This document shows, one piece after another, positions 45,527 to 55,089 of a stretch of DNA of 64,000 nt. The notes below the pieces were generated by a model. That model was not told where the DNA came from and ran no database searches. It was given only the letters and a program-made list of their open reading frames with translations. The position numbers and the translations under genes are program-made. The first letter of the stretch is position 1, and each line of letters begins with the position of its first letter. Source of the DNA: Cryobacterium flavum (lineage in GTDB: Bacteria; Actinomycetota; Actinomycetes; Actinomycetales; Microbacteriaceae); NCBI RefSeq assembly GCF_900103805.1, contig NZ_FNIB01000003.1, forward strand, positions 262,987 through 326,986. The letters are read 5' to 3'.

Positions 45527-46936
45527 ATGATCGCCCTCTCCCTGGCCGAGATCAGCCACGCCGTCGACGGTGCGCTGCACCTGACCGGCGCGGCCACCGC
45601 CGCTGACCTGATCGACGGATCGGTGCAGACCGACTCCCGCCTGATCGAACCCGGCTCGATCTTCGTCGCCAAGCCCGGCGCCGTCACCGACGGGCACGTG
45701 TTCGCGCCCGTCGCCGCCGCGCAGGGCGCCGCGCTGCTCATCGTGGAACGCCTGCTCGACCTGCCGGTCAGCCAGATCGTCGTCGCCGACGTCGTCGCCG
45801 CACTCGGTGCCCTCGCCTCCACGGTCGTCGCCCGCGTGCGCGCTGACGGAGCGCTCAAGATCGTGGCGGTCACCGGTTCCAACGGCAAGACCACGACCAA
45901 GAACCTGCTCCGCAGCATGCTCGAGCGGGTGGGCCCGACCGTCGCCCCGCGCGGCTCCTTCAACAACCAGGTCGGCGCGCCGATGACCATGCTCGAGGTG
46001 ACCCCGGGCACGCGTTTCCTGGTGATCGAGATGGGTGCCAGCAGCGAGGGCGCCATCGCGCACCTCGTGCGTCTGGCGCGCCCCGACGTCGGCATCGTGC
46101 TCACCATCGGTCTCGCCCACGCCGGCGAGTTCGGCGACCTCGACGCCACCGTGCGCGCCAAATCCGAGATGGTCACCCACCTTCTTCCCACGGATGTCGC
46201 GGTGCTGAATGCCGACGATCCGCGCGTCGCGCAGATGCAGGCGATGACCCCGGCCCGTGTCGTTCGCTTCGGCGAATATGGTCAGGTTGATGTGCGGGCG
46301 AGCGACCTGCACTCCGGACGGACCGGCACCACCTTCACCCTGCACCTGGCGAGCGGGCAGAGAGCACCGGTCACCTTCCCGGTGCTCGGGGAGCACCACG
46401 TGATGAACGCCCTCGCCGCGGCCGCCGCTGCGGAGGTGCTCGGGGTATCACTCGGTGATATCGTCGCCGCTCTCGAGGCAACCACCCGGGCCGAACGCTG
46501 GCGCATGGAGGTGCTCGGCGGCAAGGATGACGTCACCGTCATCAACGACGCTTACAACGCGAGCCCCGACTCCATGAGCGCAGCGCTCAAGACGCTCGCC
46601 CAGATCGGCACTCCGGGACGGCGCACCATCGCGGTGCTCGGCGAGATGGCCGAACTCGGTGCACTAGCCGGTGAAGAGCACGATCGCGTCGGACTGCTCG
46701 CCGTGCGCCTGAACATCTCCCAGATAATCGTGGTCGGCCCCGCCGCCCGCCGCATGCACATCAGTACGATCAACGAGGGGTCCTGGGACGGCGAATCGGC
46801 GTATGTCGACACGCCCGACGAAGCCTTCGAACTCGTGCGCACCAGCGTGAATCCGGGGGACACCGTGCTCGTGAAGTCATCCAACTCCGCGGGTCTGCGA
46901 TTCCTCGGCGATCGACTGGGAGACTTGTTCTCGTGA
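45527..46936 (+). CDS. murF: UDP-MurNAc-tripeptide--D-Ala-D-Ala ligase MurF
   Basis: A 469-residue Mur ligase completing the pentapeptide. [18 protein letters not shown] is the ATP loop, [14 protein letters not shown] follows, and [20 protein letters not shown] is the MurF-typical C-terminal motif. It begins at ATG 45527 immediately after the murE stop and overlaps mraY by four bases (GTGA). Length normal. Confidence 0.96.
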   Translation: MIALSLAEISHAVDGALHLTGAATAADLIDGSVQTDSRLIEPGSIFVAKPGAVTDGHVFAPVAAAQGAALLIVERLLDLPVSQIVVADVVAALGALASTVVARVRADGALKIVAVTGSNGKTTTKNLLRSMLERVGPTVAPRGSFNNQVGAPMTMLEVTPGTRFLVIEMGASSEGAIAHLVRLARPDVGIVLTIGLAHAGEFGDLDATVRAKSEMVTHLLPTDVAVLNADDPRVAQMQAMTPARVVRFGEYGQVDVRASDLHSGRTGTTFTLHLASGQRAPVTFPVLGEHHVMNALAAAAAAEVLGVSLGDIVAALEATTRAERWRMEVLGGKDDVTVINDAYNASPDSMSAALKTLAQIGTPGRRTIAVLGEMAELGALAGEEHDRVGLLAVRLNISQIIVVGPAARRMHISTINEGSWDGESAYVDTPDEAFELVRTSVNPGDTVLVKSSNSAGLRFLGDRLGDLFS

Positions 46937-48024
46937 GAGTCCTTCTGCTGTCCGGAGCGTTTTCGCTCGCGTTCACCCTGTTTCTGACCCCGCTGTTCAT
47001 TCGTTTGTTCAAGAAGTTAGGCTGGGGTCAGTTCATTCGCGACGACGGCCCCAAGAGTCACCACGCCAAACGCGGCACCGCCACCATGGGTGGCATCATC
47101 ATTATTCTGGGCGTGCTGATCAGCTATTTCACAGCCATGCTGATCGAACAACGACCGTTCACCCCGTCGCCGCTGCTCGTTCTGTTCATGATGGTGGGCC
47201 TCGGCCTGGTCGGTTTTCTCGATGACTTTCTGAAGACCCGCAACCAGCGCAGCCTCGGCCTCGGCGGCTGGTCGAAGGTACTCGGGCAGGTCATCGTGGC
47301 CGGCGCCTTCGGTGTGCTGTCGCTGCAGTTCGTCGACCGTAACGGCCAGACGCCTGCCTCGACCAGCATCTCGTTCATTCGCGACCTGCCGCTGGACTTC
47401 ATGAAACTCGGCACCTTCATCGGTATCGCCGTGTTCCTGCTCTGGATCTGCCTGATCGTCGCCGCGACGTCGAACGGGGTCAACGTAGCCGACGGCCTCG
47501 ACGGCCTCGCCACCGGGGCCTCCATTTTCGCCATCGGTTCCTTCGTCGTGATCGGGTTCTGGCAGTCCAACCAGAGCTGTTTTGGGGGAGCGGATGCCTC
47601 AGACCAGTTCAAGTGTTACCTCGGCCCCGACTCCTTCGACCTCGCCATCGTCTCGGCGACCATCGTCGGCGGGCTGATCGGGTTCCTCTGGTGGAACACC
47701 TCACCGGCCAAGATCTTCCTCGGCGACACCGGGTCGCTCGCCCTCGGTGGCGCGCTGGCCGCCCTTGCTATTCTCAGCCGCACCGAACTGCTCCTCGTGC
47801 TCATCGGCGGCCTCTTCGTGATGGAAGCCGGATCCGTGATCGTGCAGCGTGCGTACTTCAAAATCACCCACGGTAAACGCATCTTTTTGATGAGCCCGAT
47901 CCATCACCATTTTGAACTCAAGGGCTGGGCCGAAGTCACGGTGGTCGTGCGGTTCTGGATCATCGGCGGCCTGCTCGTCGCCGCCGGCGTCGGGTCGTTC
48001 TACCTCGAGTGGCTGTCTCGCTAA
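46933..48024 (+). CDS. mraY: Phospho-N-acetylmuramoyl-pentapeptide transferase MraY
   Basis: A 363-residue membrane enzyme with about ten helices that makes lipid I on undecaprenyl phosphate. Signatures: [35 protein letters not shown] with the catalytic Asp pair, [15 protein letters not shown] and [15 protein letters not shown] start overlaps murF; the TAA stop overlaps the murD ATG (TAATG). Confidence 0.96.
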   Translation: MRVLLLSGAFSLAFTLFLTPLFIRLFKKLGWGQFIRDDGPKSHHAKRGTATMGGIIIILGVLISYFTAMLIEQRPFTPSPLLVLFMMVGLGLVGFLDDFLKTRNQRSLGLGGWSKVLGQVIVAGAFGVLSLQFVDRNGQTPASTSISFIRDLPLDFMKLGTFIGIAVFLLWICLIVAATSNGVNVADGLDGLATGASIFAIGSFVVIGFWQSNQSCFGGADASDQFKCYLGPDSFDLAIVSATIVGGLIGFLWWNTSPAKIFLGDTGSLALGGALAALAILSRTELLLVLIGGLFVMEAGSVIVQRAYFKITHGKRIFLMSPIHHHFELKGWAEVTVVVRFWIIGGLLVAAGVGSFYLEWLSR

Positions 48025-49508
48025 TGAGCGACGCTGATCGCCTGAACACACTCACCAGCTGGCACGCCGACTGGAAGGGCCTGCGCGTCGCCGTGCTCGG
48101 CCTCGGAGTGACCGGTTTCGCCGCCGCCGACACCCTCGCCGAACTCGGCGCCGACGTGCTCGTGCTCGCGTCGCCCGGCCCCGACGAACGATTCGACCTG
48201 CTCACGGTGCTCGGCGTGCCGTTCGTGCAGGCTGACCTGCGCGAGGTGCCCGCGGAACTCGCGGCGCAACATCCGCACGTGATCATCGTCTCGCCCGGCT
48301 TCCACCCCGACCACCCACTGCTGGTCTGGGCGCACGAGAACGGCGTGCCAGTTTGGGGCGACATCGAACTGGCCTGGCGGCTGCGCGACAAGGTCGGCTC
48401 GCCTGCCGAGTGGTTGCTCGTCACCGGCACCAACGGCAAGACCACCACCGTGCAGCTCACCGCCAGCATGCTCGCCGCCCACGGCAGCCGCGTCGCCCCC
48501 TGCGGCAATATTGGTGTGCCCGTGCTCGACGCCATCCGCGATCCCGCCGGCTGGGACGTGCTCGTCGTTGAGCTCTCCAGCTACCAGCTGCACCACCTGC
48601 CGTTGAGCGGTCCGGGCGCCCTGCGGCCCTGGGCAAGCCTCTGCCTGAACGTTGCCGACGACCACCTGGACTGGCACGGGTCGGCCGAGGCCTATCGAGC
48701 TGCCAAGGCCAAGGTCTACTCGAACACGGCTGTCGCCTGCGTCTACAACACAGCGGATGCCGCGACCCTCGCGATGGTGCAGGACGCCGACGTGCAGGAC
48801 GGCGCCCGGGCCATCGGTATCGGCCTCGGCGTGCCCGGACCGAGCGAATTGGGCATCGTCGACGGCATCGTCTGCGACCGCGCTTTTCTCGAGGACCGGT
48901 TCGAACGCGCCCTGGAATTGACCACCGTGCCGCACCTGGTCGCGGCCGGACTCGGTGCGCCGCACGTGATCATGGATGTGCTTGCCGCGAGCGCCCTCGC
49001 GCGCTCGTACGGAGCCCTGCCGGCCACCATTCACACGGCGCTGGAAACCTTCCACCTCGACGCCCACCGCATCGAAACGGTCGCCATCGGCGACGGCGTC
49101 GAGTGGGTCGACGATTCCAAGGCCACCAACCCGCACGCCGCCGACGCCTCCCTGGCCGCGTACGAGTCGGTGGTCTGGCTGGTCGGCGGGCTGCTCAAGG
49201 GCGTGGATATCGACCAGCTCGTGCAGAAGCACGTCGGCCGGTTGCGCGGCGCGATCATCATCGGCGTGGACCGCCTGGCATTACGCCAGGCATTCGCGCG
49301 ACACGCCCCCGACCTGACCGTGTATGAGATCGACCCGGACGACACTGAACTAGTCATGACGCGGGCTGTGCGGCTGGCCGCCGAACTCGCTCGGGCCGGT
49401 GACACGGTGCTGCTGGCACCTGCCGCCGCATCGATGGACCAATTCGAGAGCTATGTCGAACGCGGGCGACTTTTCAATCAGGCAGTACACGACTTTTTGG
49501 GTAGGTGA
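48024..49508 (+). CDS. murD: UDP-MurNAc-L-Ala--D-Glu ligase MurD
   Basis: A 494-residue Mur ligase adding D-glutamate. VAVLGLGVTGFAAADTLAEL is the N-terminal nucleotide-binding fold, VTGTNGKTTTVQLTASML the ATP loop, and WVDDSKATNPHAADASLAAY the MurD-specific motif. ATG 48024 overlaps the mraY stop; an upstream ATG at 48009 lies inside mraY and is less likely. The stop overlaps the ftsW GTG (GTGA). Confidence 0.96.
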   Translation: MSDADRLNTLTSWHADWKGLRVAVLGLGVTGFAAADTLAELGADVLVLASPGPDERFDLLTVLGVPFVQADLREVPAELAAQHPHVIIVSPGFHPDHPLLVWAHENGVPVWGDIELAWRLRDKVGSPAEWLLVTGTNGKTTTVQLTASMLAAHGSRVAPCGNIGVPVLDAIRDPAGWDVLVVELSSYQLHHLPLSGPGALRPWASLCLNVADDHLDWHGSAEAYRAAKAKVYSNTAVACVYNTADAATLAMVQDADVQDGARAIGIGLGVPGPSELGIVDGIVCDRAFLEDRFERALELTTVPHLVAAGLGAPHVIMDVLAASALARSYGALPATIHTALETFHLDAHRIETVAIGDGVEWVDDSKATNPHAADASLAAYESVVWLVGGLLKGVDIDQLVQKHVGRLRGAIIIGVDRLALRQAFARHAPDLTVYEIDPDDTELVMTRAVRLAAELARAGDTVLLAPAAASMDQFESYVERGRLFNQAVHDFLGR

Positions 49509-50899
49509 CGCGGATGGTACAGGTGCCGCGTAACCCCTCCTCCCGCACCCGGCCGACCACGCAGGCGCAGGCGTCGGCCTCCGGCTCACGACCTGCTGCC
49601 GGTTCACGATCCACGCCCGGATCACGGCCGGCCTCCGGTTCCCGTGCCGCTGCGGGGCGCCCGCCCGGGGCACCCGAAAAACCGGCGGCATCGGACGGCC
49701 CGGGCGGACCACAGGTGCGGATCAACCTCGGGCGGGTGTTCAAGTCCGAGGGCGGCAACTACTTTCTGCTGCTCGGCACCACCCTGTTCCTGGTGATCTT
49801 CGGCCTCGTCATGGTGCTGTCGTCGTCGTCGGTGGACTCGTTTTTGGCCGACATGGGCTTCTTCGGCGGACTGCTGCGTCAGGGCATGTTCGCGCTGATC
49901 GGTATTCCGCTCATGCTCGTGGTCAGCCGACTGCCGCTCGCGTTCTGGCGGCGCGTGGCCTGGCCGGCGATGCTCATCACCTGCTTCTTTCAGTTTCTGG
50001 TGGTGGCTACCGGGCTCGGCCGCGGTACCGGCGGTAACACCAACTGGCTGAACATTTTCGGCATTCAGTTCCAGCCGTCCGAGGGCATCAAGGTGGCCCT
50101 GGTCATCTGGCTCGGTGTGATCCTATCGAAGAAACAGCACCAGCTCGACGACTGGAAGCACGTGTTCATTCCGGTGTTCGGGGTGGGTGGCGGCGCCGCT
50201 TTGCTCGTCATGATCGGCGGCGACCTCGGAACCACCATGATCATGGCCGGCATTCTGTTCGGCGCTCTGTTCTTCGCCGGCGTCAAATTGCGCCTGCTCG
50301 CCGTGCCCCTGCTGGTGGGAGTGGGTGGCGCTATCGTTCTGGCCATTGCCAGCCCCAACCGTCTGACCCGCATCATGAGCTTTCTCAACGAGGGCTGCAC
50401 CGAGCTGAGCGGTGAGATCTCCTCGAGCTGCTGGCAACCGCTGCACGGCACCTGGGCGCTGGCCAACGGCGGCGTCTTCGGCGTCGGCCTCGGCAACTCC
50501 AAGGCCAAATGGTCCTGGCTGCCAGCCGCCGACAACGACTACATCTTCGCCATCATCGGCGAAGAGCTCGGCCTGATCGGCTGCATAGTCGTGCTCGGCA
50601 TGTTCATTCTGCTGGCCTTCGCCTTTCTGCGCGTCATGCGCACCGCCACGACCGTGCAGGCCAAGGTCTCCACGGCCGCCGCCATGGTCTGGATCATCGG
50701 CCAGGCTTTCGTCAACATCGGCGTGGTGCTCGGAGTGTTCCCCGTGTTGGGCGTACCGCTGCCGCTGATCTCGGCCGGTGGCACCGCTCTGCTCACCACC
50801 CTGGTCGCGATCGGCATCGTGCTCTCCTTTGCGCGCGGTGACCGCTCGAGCGAACCCCAGAACGATTTCACCGACTCCATTGAGGCTAACCGGGCATGA
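49505..50899 (+). CDS. ftsW: Septal peptidoglycan glycosyltransferase FtsW
   Basis: A 464-residue SEDS-family polymerase with about ten membrane helices, partner of FtsI. FGIQFQPSEGIKVALVIWLG and AADNDYIFAIIGEELGLIGC are the SEDS signatures; VLGVFPVLGVPLPLISAGGT is near the end. Residues 15-70 are a cytoplasmic low-complexity stretch of repeated Gly-Ser-Arg-Pro units, longer than usual. GTG 49505 is used here; ATG 49514 is possible. It overlaps murG by ATGA. Confidence 0.95.
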   Translation: MTRMVQVPRNPSSRTRPTTQAQASASGSRPAAGSRSTPGSRPASGSRAAAGRPPGAPEKPAASDGPGGPQVRINLGRVFKSEGGNYFLLLGTTLFLVIFGLVMVLSSSSVDSFLADMGFFGGLLRQGMFALIGIPLMLVVSRLPLAFWRRVAWPAMLITCFFQFLVVATGLGRGTGGNTNWLNIFGIQFQPSEGIKVALVIWLGVILSKKQHQLDDWKHVFIPVFGVGGGAALLVMIGGDLGTTMIMAGILFGALFFAGVKLRLLAVPLLVGVGGAIVLAIASPNRLTRIMSFLNEGCTELSGEISSSCWQPLHGTWALANGGVFGVGLGNSKAKWSWLPAADNDYIFAIIGEELGLIGCIVVLGMFILLAFAFLRVMRTATTVQAKVSTAAAMVWIIGQAFVNIGVVLGVFPVLGVPLPLISAGGTALLTTLVAIGIVLSFARGDRSSEPQNDFTDSIEANRA

Positions 50900-51987
50900 C
50901 CACGTACCTTCTCGCGGGCGGCGGAACCGCCGGCCACGTCAACCCCCTGCTCGCCGTCGCCGACCGCATCCGTTTTTTTGAAGCGGATGCCACGGTGCTG
51001 GTTCTTGGAACCGCCGAGGGCCTCGAGGCTCGCCTGGTTCCCGCGCGCGGCTACGAACTCATCGTCGTTCCCCGGGTGCCGTTTCCGCGCCGCCCGAATC
51101 GGGCCGCCCTGCGCTTTCTGCCGCGCTTCAGCGCCGCCGTGCGACTGGTGAGAGACGTCATCCGCTCAAGGCACGTCGATGTCGTCGTCGGTTTTGGCGG
51201 GTACGTCTCCACACCGGCCTACCTCGCCGCCCGCCGTGCCGGGGTGCCGATCGTCATTCACGAGGCCAACGCCAGGCCCGGGCTGGCCAACAAACTCGGC
51301 GCTCGCTTCACCCGGCACGTCGGAGTCGCCTTCAGCGGCACGCCAATTCGGCACGCCCGGTTCGTGGGCATGCCGCTGCGGCCCGAAATCGAAGAACTCG
51401 ACCGGGTGGAGGCGCGGCCCGCGGCGCTGGCGTTTTTTGGCCTCGACCCGGAACGCCCCGTGCTGCTCGTCACCGGCGGGTCGCTCGGTGCTCGCACACT
51501 CAACGCCACAATGGTCGCCTCGGCGCGGGAGATCGCGGCCGCCGGGTGGCAGGTGCTGCACATCACCGGGTCGAAAGCCGAGGTCGCCGACCCCGAGCTG
51601 CCGGATTACCACCTGCTGGCGTACTGCGACCGGATGGATCTCGCCCTCGCCGCCGCCGATTTCGCCGTGACGCGCGCGGGCGCTGCCACGGTGAGCGAAC
51701 TGTGTGCGCTCGGTATTCCGGCGGTCTACGTGCCGTATCCGGTCGGCAATGGTGAACAGCGTTTCAACGCCGCGCCCGTGCTGGCAGCGGGAGGGGGCGT
51801 GGTGATCGCTGATGCGGACTTCGTGCCGGCCTTCGTTCAGGGTGAGTTGGTGACTTTGTTGGGTGACCGGGCGCGGCTGGGCGTTATGGCGCGGGGGGCG
51901 GCATCCGTTGGTGCGCGTGATGGAACGGCCCGCATGCTCGACCTGGTGCAGGGCGCGCTCGCGCCCATCGGGCGTTCGCACGCGTAA
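50896..51987 (+). CDS. murG: UDP-GlcNAc--lipid I transferase MurG
   Basis: A 363-residue GT28 glycosyltransferase making lipid II. LLAGGGTAGHVNPLLAVADR is the N-terminal glycine-rich loop, GFGGYVSTPAYLAARRAGVP and VIHEANARPGLANKLGARFT are characteristic, and FAVTRAGAATVSELCALGIP with YPVGNGEQRFNA forms the UDP-GlcNAc site. ATG overlaps ftsW. Codon use in the last 150 bp shifts to G-rich third positions but the frame is continuous. Confidence 0.96.
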   Translation: MTTYLLAGGGTAGHVNPLLAVADRIRFFEADATVLVLGTAEGLEARLVPARGYELIVVPRVPFPRRPNRAALRFLPRFSAAVRLVRDVIRSRHVDVVVGFGGYVSTPAYLAARRAGVPIVIHEANARPGLANKLGARFTRHVGVAFSGTPIRHARFVGMPLRPEIEELDRVEARPAALAFFGLDPERPVLLVTGGSLGARTLNATMVASAREIAAAGWQVLHITGSKAEVADPELPDYHLLAYCDRMDLALAAADFAVTRAGAATVSELCALGIPAVYVPYPVGNGEQRFNAAPVLAAGGGVVIADADFVPAFVQGELVTLLGDRARLGVMARGAASVGARDGTARMLDLVQGALAPIGRSHA

Positions 51988-52047
51988 CGTAGTTCCCGCA
52001 GCATCTGTTTTATTTGCCTCTAACTGCTATCGAGAAAGAGCACAACC

Positions 52048-53469
52048 GTGATCGCACCAGACCTCACTCTGACCATTCCCGACCAGCTCGGACGTGTGCA
52101 CTTCGTGGGCATCGGGGGATCGGGCATGAGCGGTATTGCTCGTCTGTTTCTGGACCAGGGCTACACCGTCACCGGCTCAGACGCGAAGGACTCGCCCAAC
52201 GTCACGGCGCTGCGCGATCTCGGTGCGACCGTGTTCATCGGGCACGAAGCGTCCAACGTCGGTGACGCCGACACCCTCGTGGTCACCGGAGCGCTCTGGC
52301 AGGACAACCCCGAGTACGTGCTCGCCAATGAACGCGGCCTTCCGGTGCTGCACCGGGCGCAAGCCCTCGCCTGGCTCATTCGAGCGCACCGGCTCGTGGC
52401 GGTGGCCGGTGCGCACGGCAAGACCACCTCCACCGGCATGATCGTCACAGGTCTGCTCGGCCTCGGCCAGGACCCCAGCTTCGTCAACGGCGGCGTGATC
52501 GAATCGCTCGGAGTCAATTCCGCCAGCGGCACCGACGACCTGTTCGTGGTCGAAGCCGACGAATCCGACGGCTCCTTTCTGCTGTACCACACGGCCGTTG
52601 CCCTGGTCACGAACGTCGATCCAGACCACCTCGACCACTACGGCTCCCTCGAAGCCTTCGAGGCCGCCTTCGTCGAATTCAGCCGCAACGCAACGGAGCT
52701 CGTCGTGATCTCCTCCGACGACGTCGGCGCGGTACGGGTCACCGGGGCCATCACCGCGGGCCTGAGCGCAGCGGATGCCGCCGCCCGCGTCATGACGTTC
52801 GGCGAGCACCCGGATTCCACCGTGCGCGTGCACTCCATCACCACGACGGGTCCGGTCAGCTTCAGCGTCTCCTGGCGTGGTCAGGATTACAACGCGACCC
52901 TGCGAATCCCCGGCAAGCACAACGCCATCAACGCGGCCGGCGCCTTCGCCGTGCTGGTCGGCCTCGGCTTCGACCCGGCGGCCAGCCTCGATGCCATCGC
53001 CGGGTTCGGCGGCACCCAGCGCCGGTTCGAGCTGCACGGAACGGTCGGCGGTGTCAGCGTCTACGACGACTACGCCCACCACCCGACCGAGGTGGCCGCA
53101 GCCCTCGCCGCCGCCCGCACCGTGGTCGGTGAGGGGCGCATCATCGCGGTGCACCAACCGCACCTGTACAGCCGCACCCGTCTGTTCGCGCGGGAATTCG
53201 CCGAGACCCTCGAAAGTTTCGCCGACCAGACCATCGTGCTCGGCATCTACGGCGCCCGCGAAGACCCGGAGCCCGGGGTCACCGGTGCGCTCGTCTCCGA
53301 ACGATTCCGCGACCCGTCCCACGTCGCCTACGTGCCCGATTGGCAGGATGCCGCCGATTACCTTGCCAGCATCGCCCGCGACGGAGACTTCGTCGTGACC
53401 CTCGGCTGCGGCGATGTGAACCGCATCGTGCCCCAGCTGCTCGCCTCGCTCGAAAAAGTACGCGGATGA
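52048..53469 (+). CDS. murC: UDP-MurNAc--L-alanine ligase MurC
   Basis: A 473-residue Mur ligase, first amino-acid addition to UDP-MurNAc. [20 protein letters not shown] is the MurC N-terminus, [20 protein letters not shown] the ATP loop, [14 protein letters not shown] the MurC-specific motif and [20 protein letters not shown] the C-terminal signature. It starts at GTG 52048 after GAGAAAGAG; 60 bp separate it from murG. Confidence 0.96.
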   Translation: MIAPDLTLTIPDQLGRVHFVGIGGSGMSGIARLFLDQGYTVTGSDAKDSPNVTALRDLGATVFIGHEASNVGDADTLVVTGALWQDNPEYVLANERGLPVLHRAQALAWLIRAHRLVAVAGAHGKTTSTGMIVTGLLGLGQDPSFVNGGVIESLGVNSASGTDDLFVVEADESDGSFLLYHTAVALVTNVDPDHLDHYGSLEAFEAAFVEFSRNATELVVISSDDVGAVRVTGAITAGLSAADAAARVMTFGEHPDSTVRVHSITTTGPVSFSVSWRGQDYNATLRIPGKHNAINAAGAFAVLVGLGFDPAASLDAIAGFGGTQRRFELHGTVGGVSVYDDYAHHPTEVAAALAAARTVVGEGRIIAVHQPHLYSRTRLFAREFAETLESFADQTIVLGIYGAREDPEPGVTGALVSERFRDPSHVAYVPDWQDAADYLASIARDGDFVVTLGCGDVNRIVPQLLASLEKVRG

Positions 53470-53476
53470 GGCGGCG

Positions 53477-54679
53477 GTGAGGCGGCCGGCCGGCTTCGAC
53501 CGACCGAACGAGCCGCAGCCAGCGCGCCCGACCCCGACCGCGGCCCCGGCCGCGAAATCGCCGCGCGCCAAGCCGGCAGTGCAGCCACTCGCAGAATCTG
53601 ACGACGCTCCGGCGTCAGCCCGACCGCCAAGGAAACGGGCTCCAGCGCCGACGAAACGGGCTCCAGCGCCGACGAAACGGGCTCCAACGCCGGCGAAACC
53701 GAAGAAAGCGCGCGGCGGCGTCGCAGCGCTCAAATCTACGCCGAAACCCTTTGATCCCTCCGACACGACGACGGAACCGATCGTGCTGGCCGGGGGAGGC
53801 GCATCCGCTTCGCCGGTCACGGTCAAACCGGTGCCGTCTGACTCGGCCCCGTCATCGGCACGGGCGGGCAGAAAGGCAGAATCGCTTGGAGAGGCCTCCG
53901 GCGGCACGCCCGGCGCCCGCGCGGCCCGGTCGGTGCTGCGGGCGGCCCAGCGCGCCCGCAAACGCTTCGAACGCGCCGAGGTGCGACGGTTCACCGGACG
54001 CACCCGGCGCCGGCGCACCGCGTGGATTCTCGGAGTCGGCTCGATCGTGCTTGCCTTCGGGCTCATCATCGGGGCGGCCTACTCACCGTTGATGGCCCTG
54101 CGCACGATCGAGGTCGTCGGCACCAGCCGGATTCCGGCGGCGGATGTGTCAGCGGCCCTCGCCGATCAGCTCGGCACCCCGCTGCCGCTCATCGACAGCG
54201 GCGTGGTCAAGGGCGAACTGTCGAAGTTCACGCTCATCCAGAGCTACGTCACGGAGAGTCGCCCGCCCGGCACACTCGTGGTGCGTATTGTCGAGCGGGT
54301 GCCGGTTGGCGTGCTGACCGGACCGACCGGATTCGACCTGGTCGATGCCGCCGGTGTCGTCATCGAGACGACGCCGGAACGCGCGGCCGGCTACCCGCTG
54401 ATCGACGCGCCGGACGGCATCTCCAGCGCCGGGTTCAAGGCCGCTGCCGCGGTCCTCGCCGTGCTGCCGGAGAGCATTCGCACCCAGCTGGACTCGGTGA
54501 CCGCGGTCACTACCGACGACGTCACCCTGAGCCTGCTCGGTGGCGAACGCGTGGTCTGGGGCAGCCCGGAAAAATCCGAGTACAAGGCCGTCGTGCTGGC
54601 CGCCCTGCTCGTGGGCCACCCAGCCGGCACCGTGAACGAATACGACGTCTCCTCGCCCGACAGCGCCGTGCTGCGCTGA
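53477..54679 (+). CDS. ftsQ: Cell division protein FtsQ
   Basis: A 400-residue bitopic division protein. The cytoplasmic N-terminus of about 180 residues is basic and low-complexity, with three KRAPAPT-type heptads; one membrane helix follows (AWILGVGSIVLAFGLIIGAA, about 188-208). A POTRA domain (LMALRTIEVVGTSRIPAADV, LGTPLPLIDSGVV) and FtsQ beta domain follow. The gene starts at GTG 53477, 7 bp after murC. It bridges FtsL/FtsB to the divisome. The following 410 bp are gene-free. Confidence 0.92.
   Translation: MRRPAGFDRPNEPQPARPTPTAAPAAKSPRAKPAVQPLAESDDAPASARPPRKRAPAPTKRAPAPTKRAPTPAKPKKARGGVAALKSTPKPFDPSDTTTEPIVLAGGGASASPVTVKPVPSDSAPSSARAGRKAESLGEASGGTPGARAARSVLRAAQRARKRFERAEVRRFTGRTRRRRTAWILGVGSIVLAFGLIIGAAYSPLMALRTIEVVGTSRIPAADVSAALADQLGTPLPLIDSGVVKGELSKFTLIQSYVTESRPPGTLVVRIVERVPVGVLTGPTGFDLVDAAGVVIETTPERAAGYPLIDAPDGISSAGFKAAAAVLAVLPESIRTQLDSVTAVTTDDVTLSLLGGERVVWGSPEKSEYKAVVLAALLVGHPAGTVNEYDVSSPDSAVLR
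53632..53694. repeat. Three 21-bp tandem repeats in ftsQ
   Basis: Units at 53632-53652, 53653-53673 and 53674-53694 begin GAAACGGGCTCCA; the third differs at two positions. They encode basic KRAPAPT heptads in the cytoplasmic region of FtsQ and can change copy number in frame. Confidence 0.95.
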
Positions 54680-54696
54680 TTTTCGGCGTTCCGCCT

Positions 54697-54768
54697 CGCG
54701 ACCGTGCCCGAAACGGATGCGCGCTACGGTAACCGCCGTAACGGCCACCTGTTTCGGGCGCGGTCGCG
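54697..54768. repeat. Nested inverted repeat downstream of ftsQ
   Basis: Outer arms 54697-54714 and 54751-54768 pair at 17 of 18 positions (left arm contains GCCCGAAAC, right arm GTTTCGGGC). Inner arms TACGG (54725-54729) and CCGTA (54736-54740) pair perfectly. It lies 17 bp past the ftsQ stop. There is no T-run, so a Rho-independent terminator is not clear. Confidence 0.8.
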
Positions 54769-55046
54769 GTGAAGGGCGGCAACCGCTCGGCAAGATTCGG
54801 CGCGCCGCGATGCTGCACGAGCGGCTGAAAGCTGCTTGCGTGGCTGGCGCAGCTGGCGTGCCGTGCGCGCGAGCAGCATATGGGCGCGTGAAACCCAAAA
54901 TGGGCGTGAAGGGGTTCGCGCGGAGCCCCGCAACGGGTCGCGGCAACGGATTCTTGGAGTTCTTCGCGACACGCGGGCGCGCCTCCCCAGCGACGCGCCG
55001 CGCCCGCATACTTTCGTAATCAGGAATTGCATACTCAGCATAACTT

Positions 55047-55067
55047 TAAACTTCGACTAGAGGTTTA
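55047..55067 (+). promoter_or_regulatory. Candidate FtsR/MerR-type site upstream of ftsZ
   Basis: TAAAC (55047-55051) and GTTTA (55063-55067) form an inverted repeat with an 11-nt centre in the AT-rich tract 23 bp before the ftsZ start. MerR proteins bind inverted repeats near promoters, and FtsR activates ftsZ in C. glutamicum. Symmetry and position only. Confidence 0.4.
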
Positions 55068-55089
55068 GGGTTCCACCCGGAGGCCGGAC

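Larger units (their letters stand above)
54680..55089. other. 410-bp ftsQ-ftsZ intergenic region
   Basis: No convincing coding frame on either strand; the two roughly 100-codon frames here lack any recognised pattern. It holds a long nested inverted repeat (54697-54768), GC-rich sequence to about 55010, then an AT-rich tract (55010-55070) that probably contains the ftsZ promoter and a candidate FtsR site. Confidence 0.75.

Noticed and set aside
53632..53694. Possible CRISPR-like array
   Set aside because: Repeats are contiguous without spacers and encode an in-frame protein repeat in FtsQ.
52177..54069. 630-codon minus-strand frame opposite murC and ftsQ
   Set aside because: Antisense shadow; no domain pattern, and it covers two well-recognised genes.
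54717..55041. Two roughly 100-codon frames on opposite strands between ftsQ and ftsZ
   Set aside because: Arg/Ala-rich, overlapping each other, no start signal and no known pattern; consistent with GC-rich non-coding DNA.
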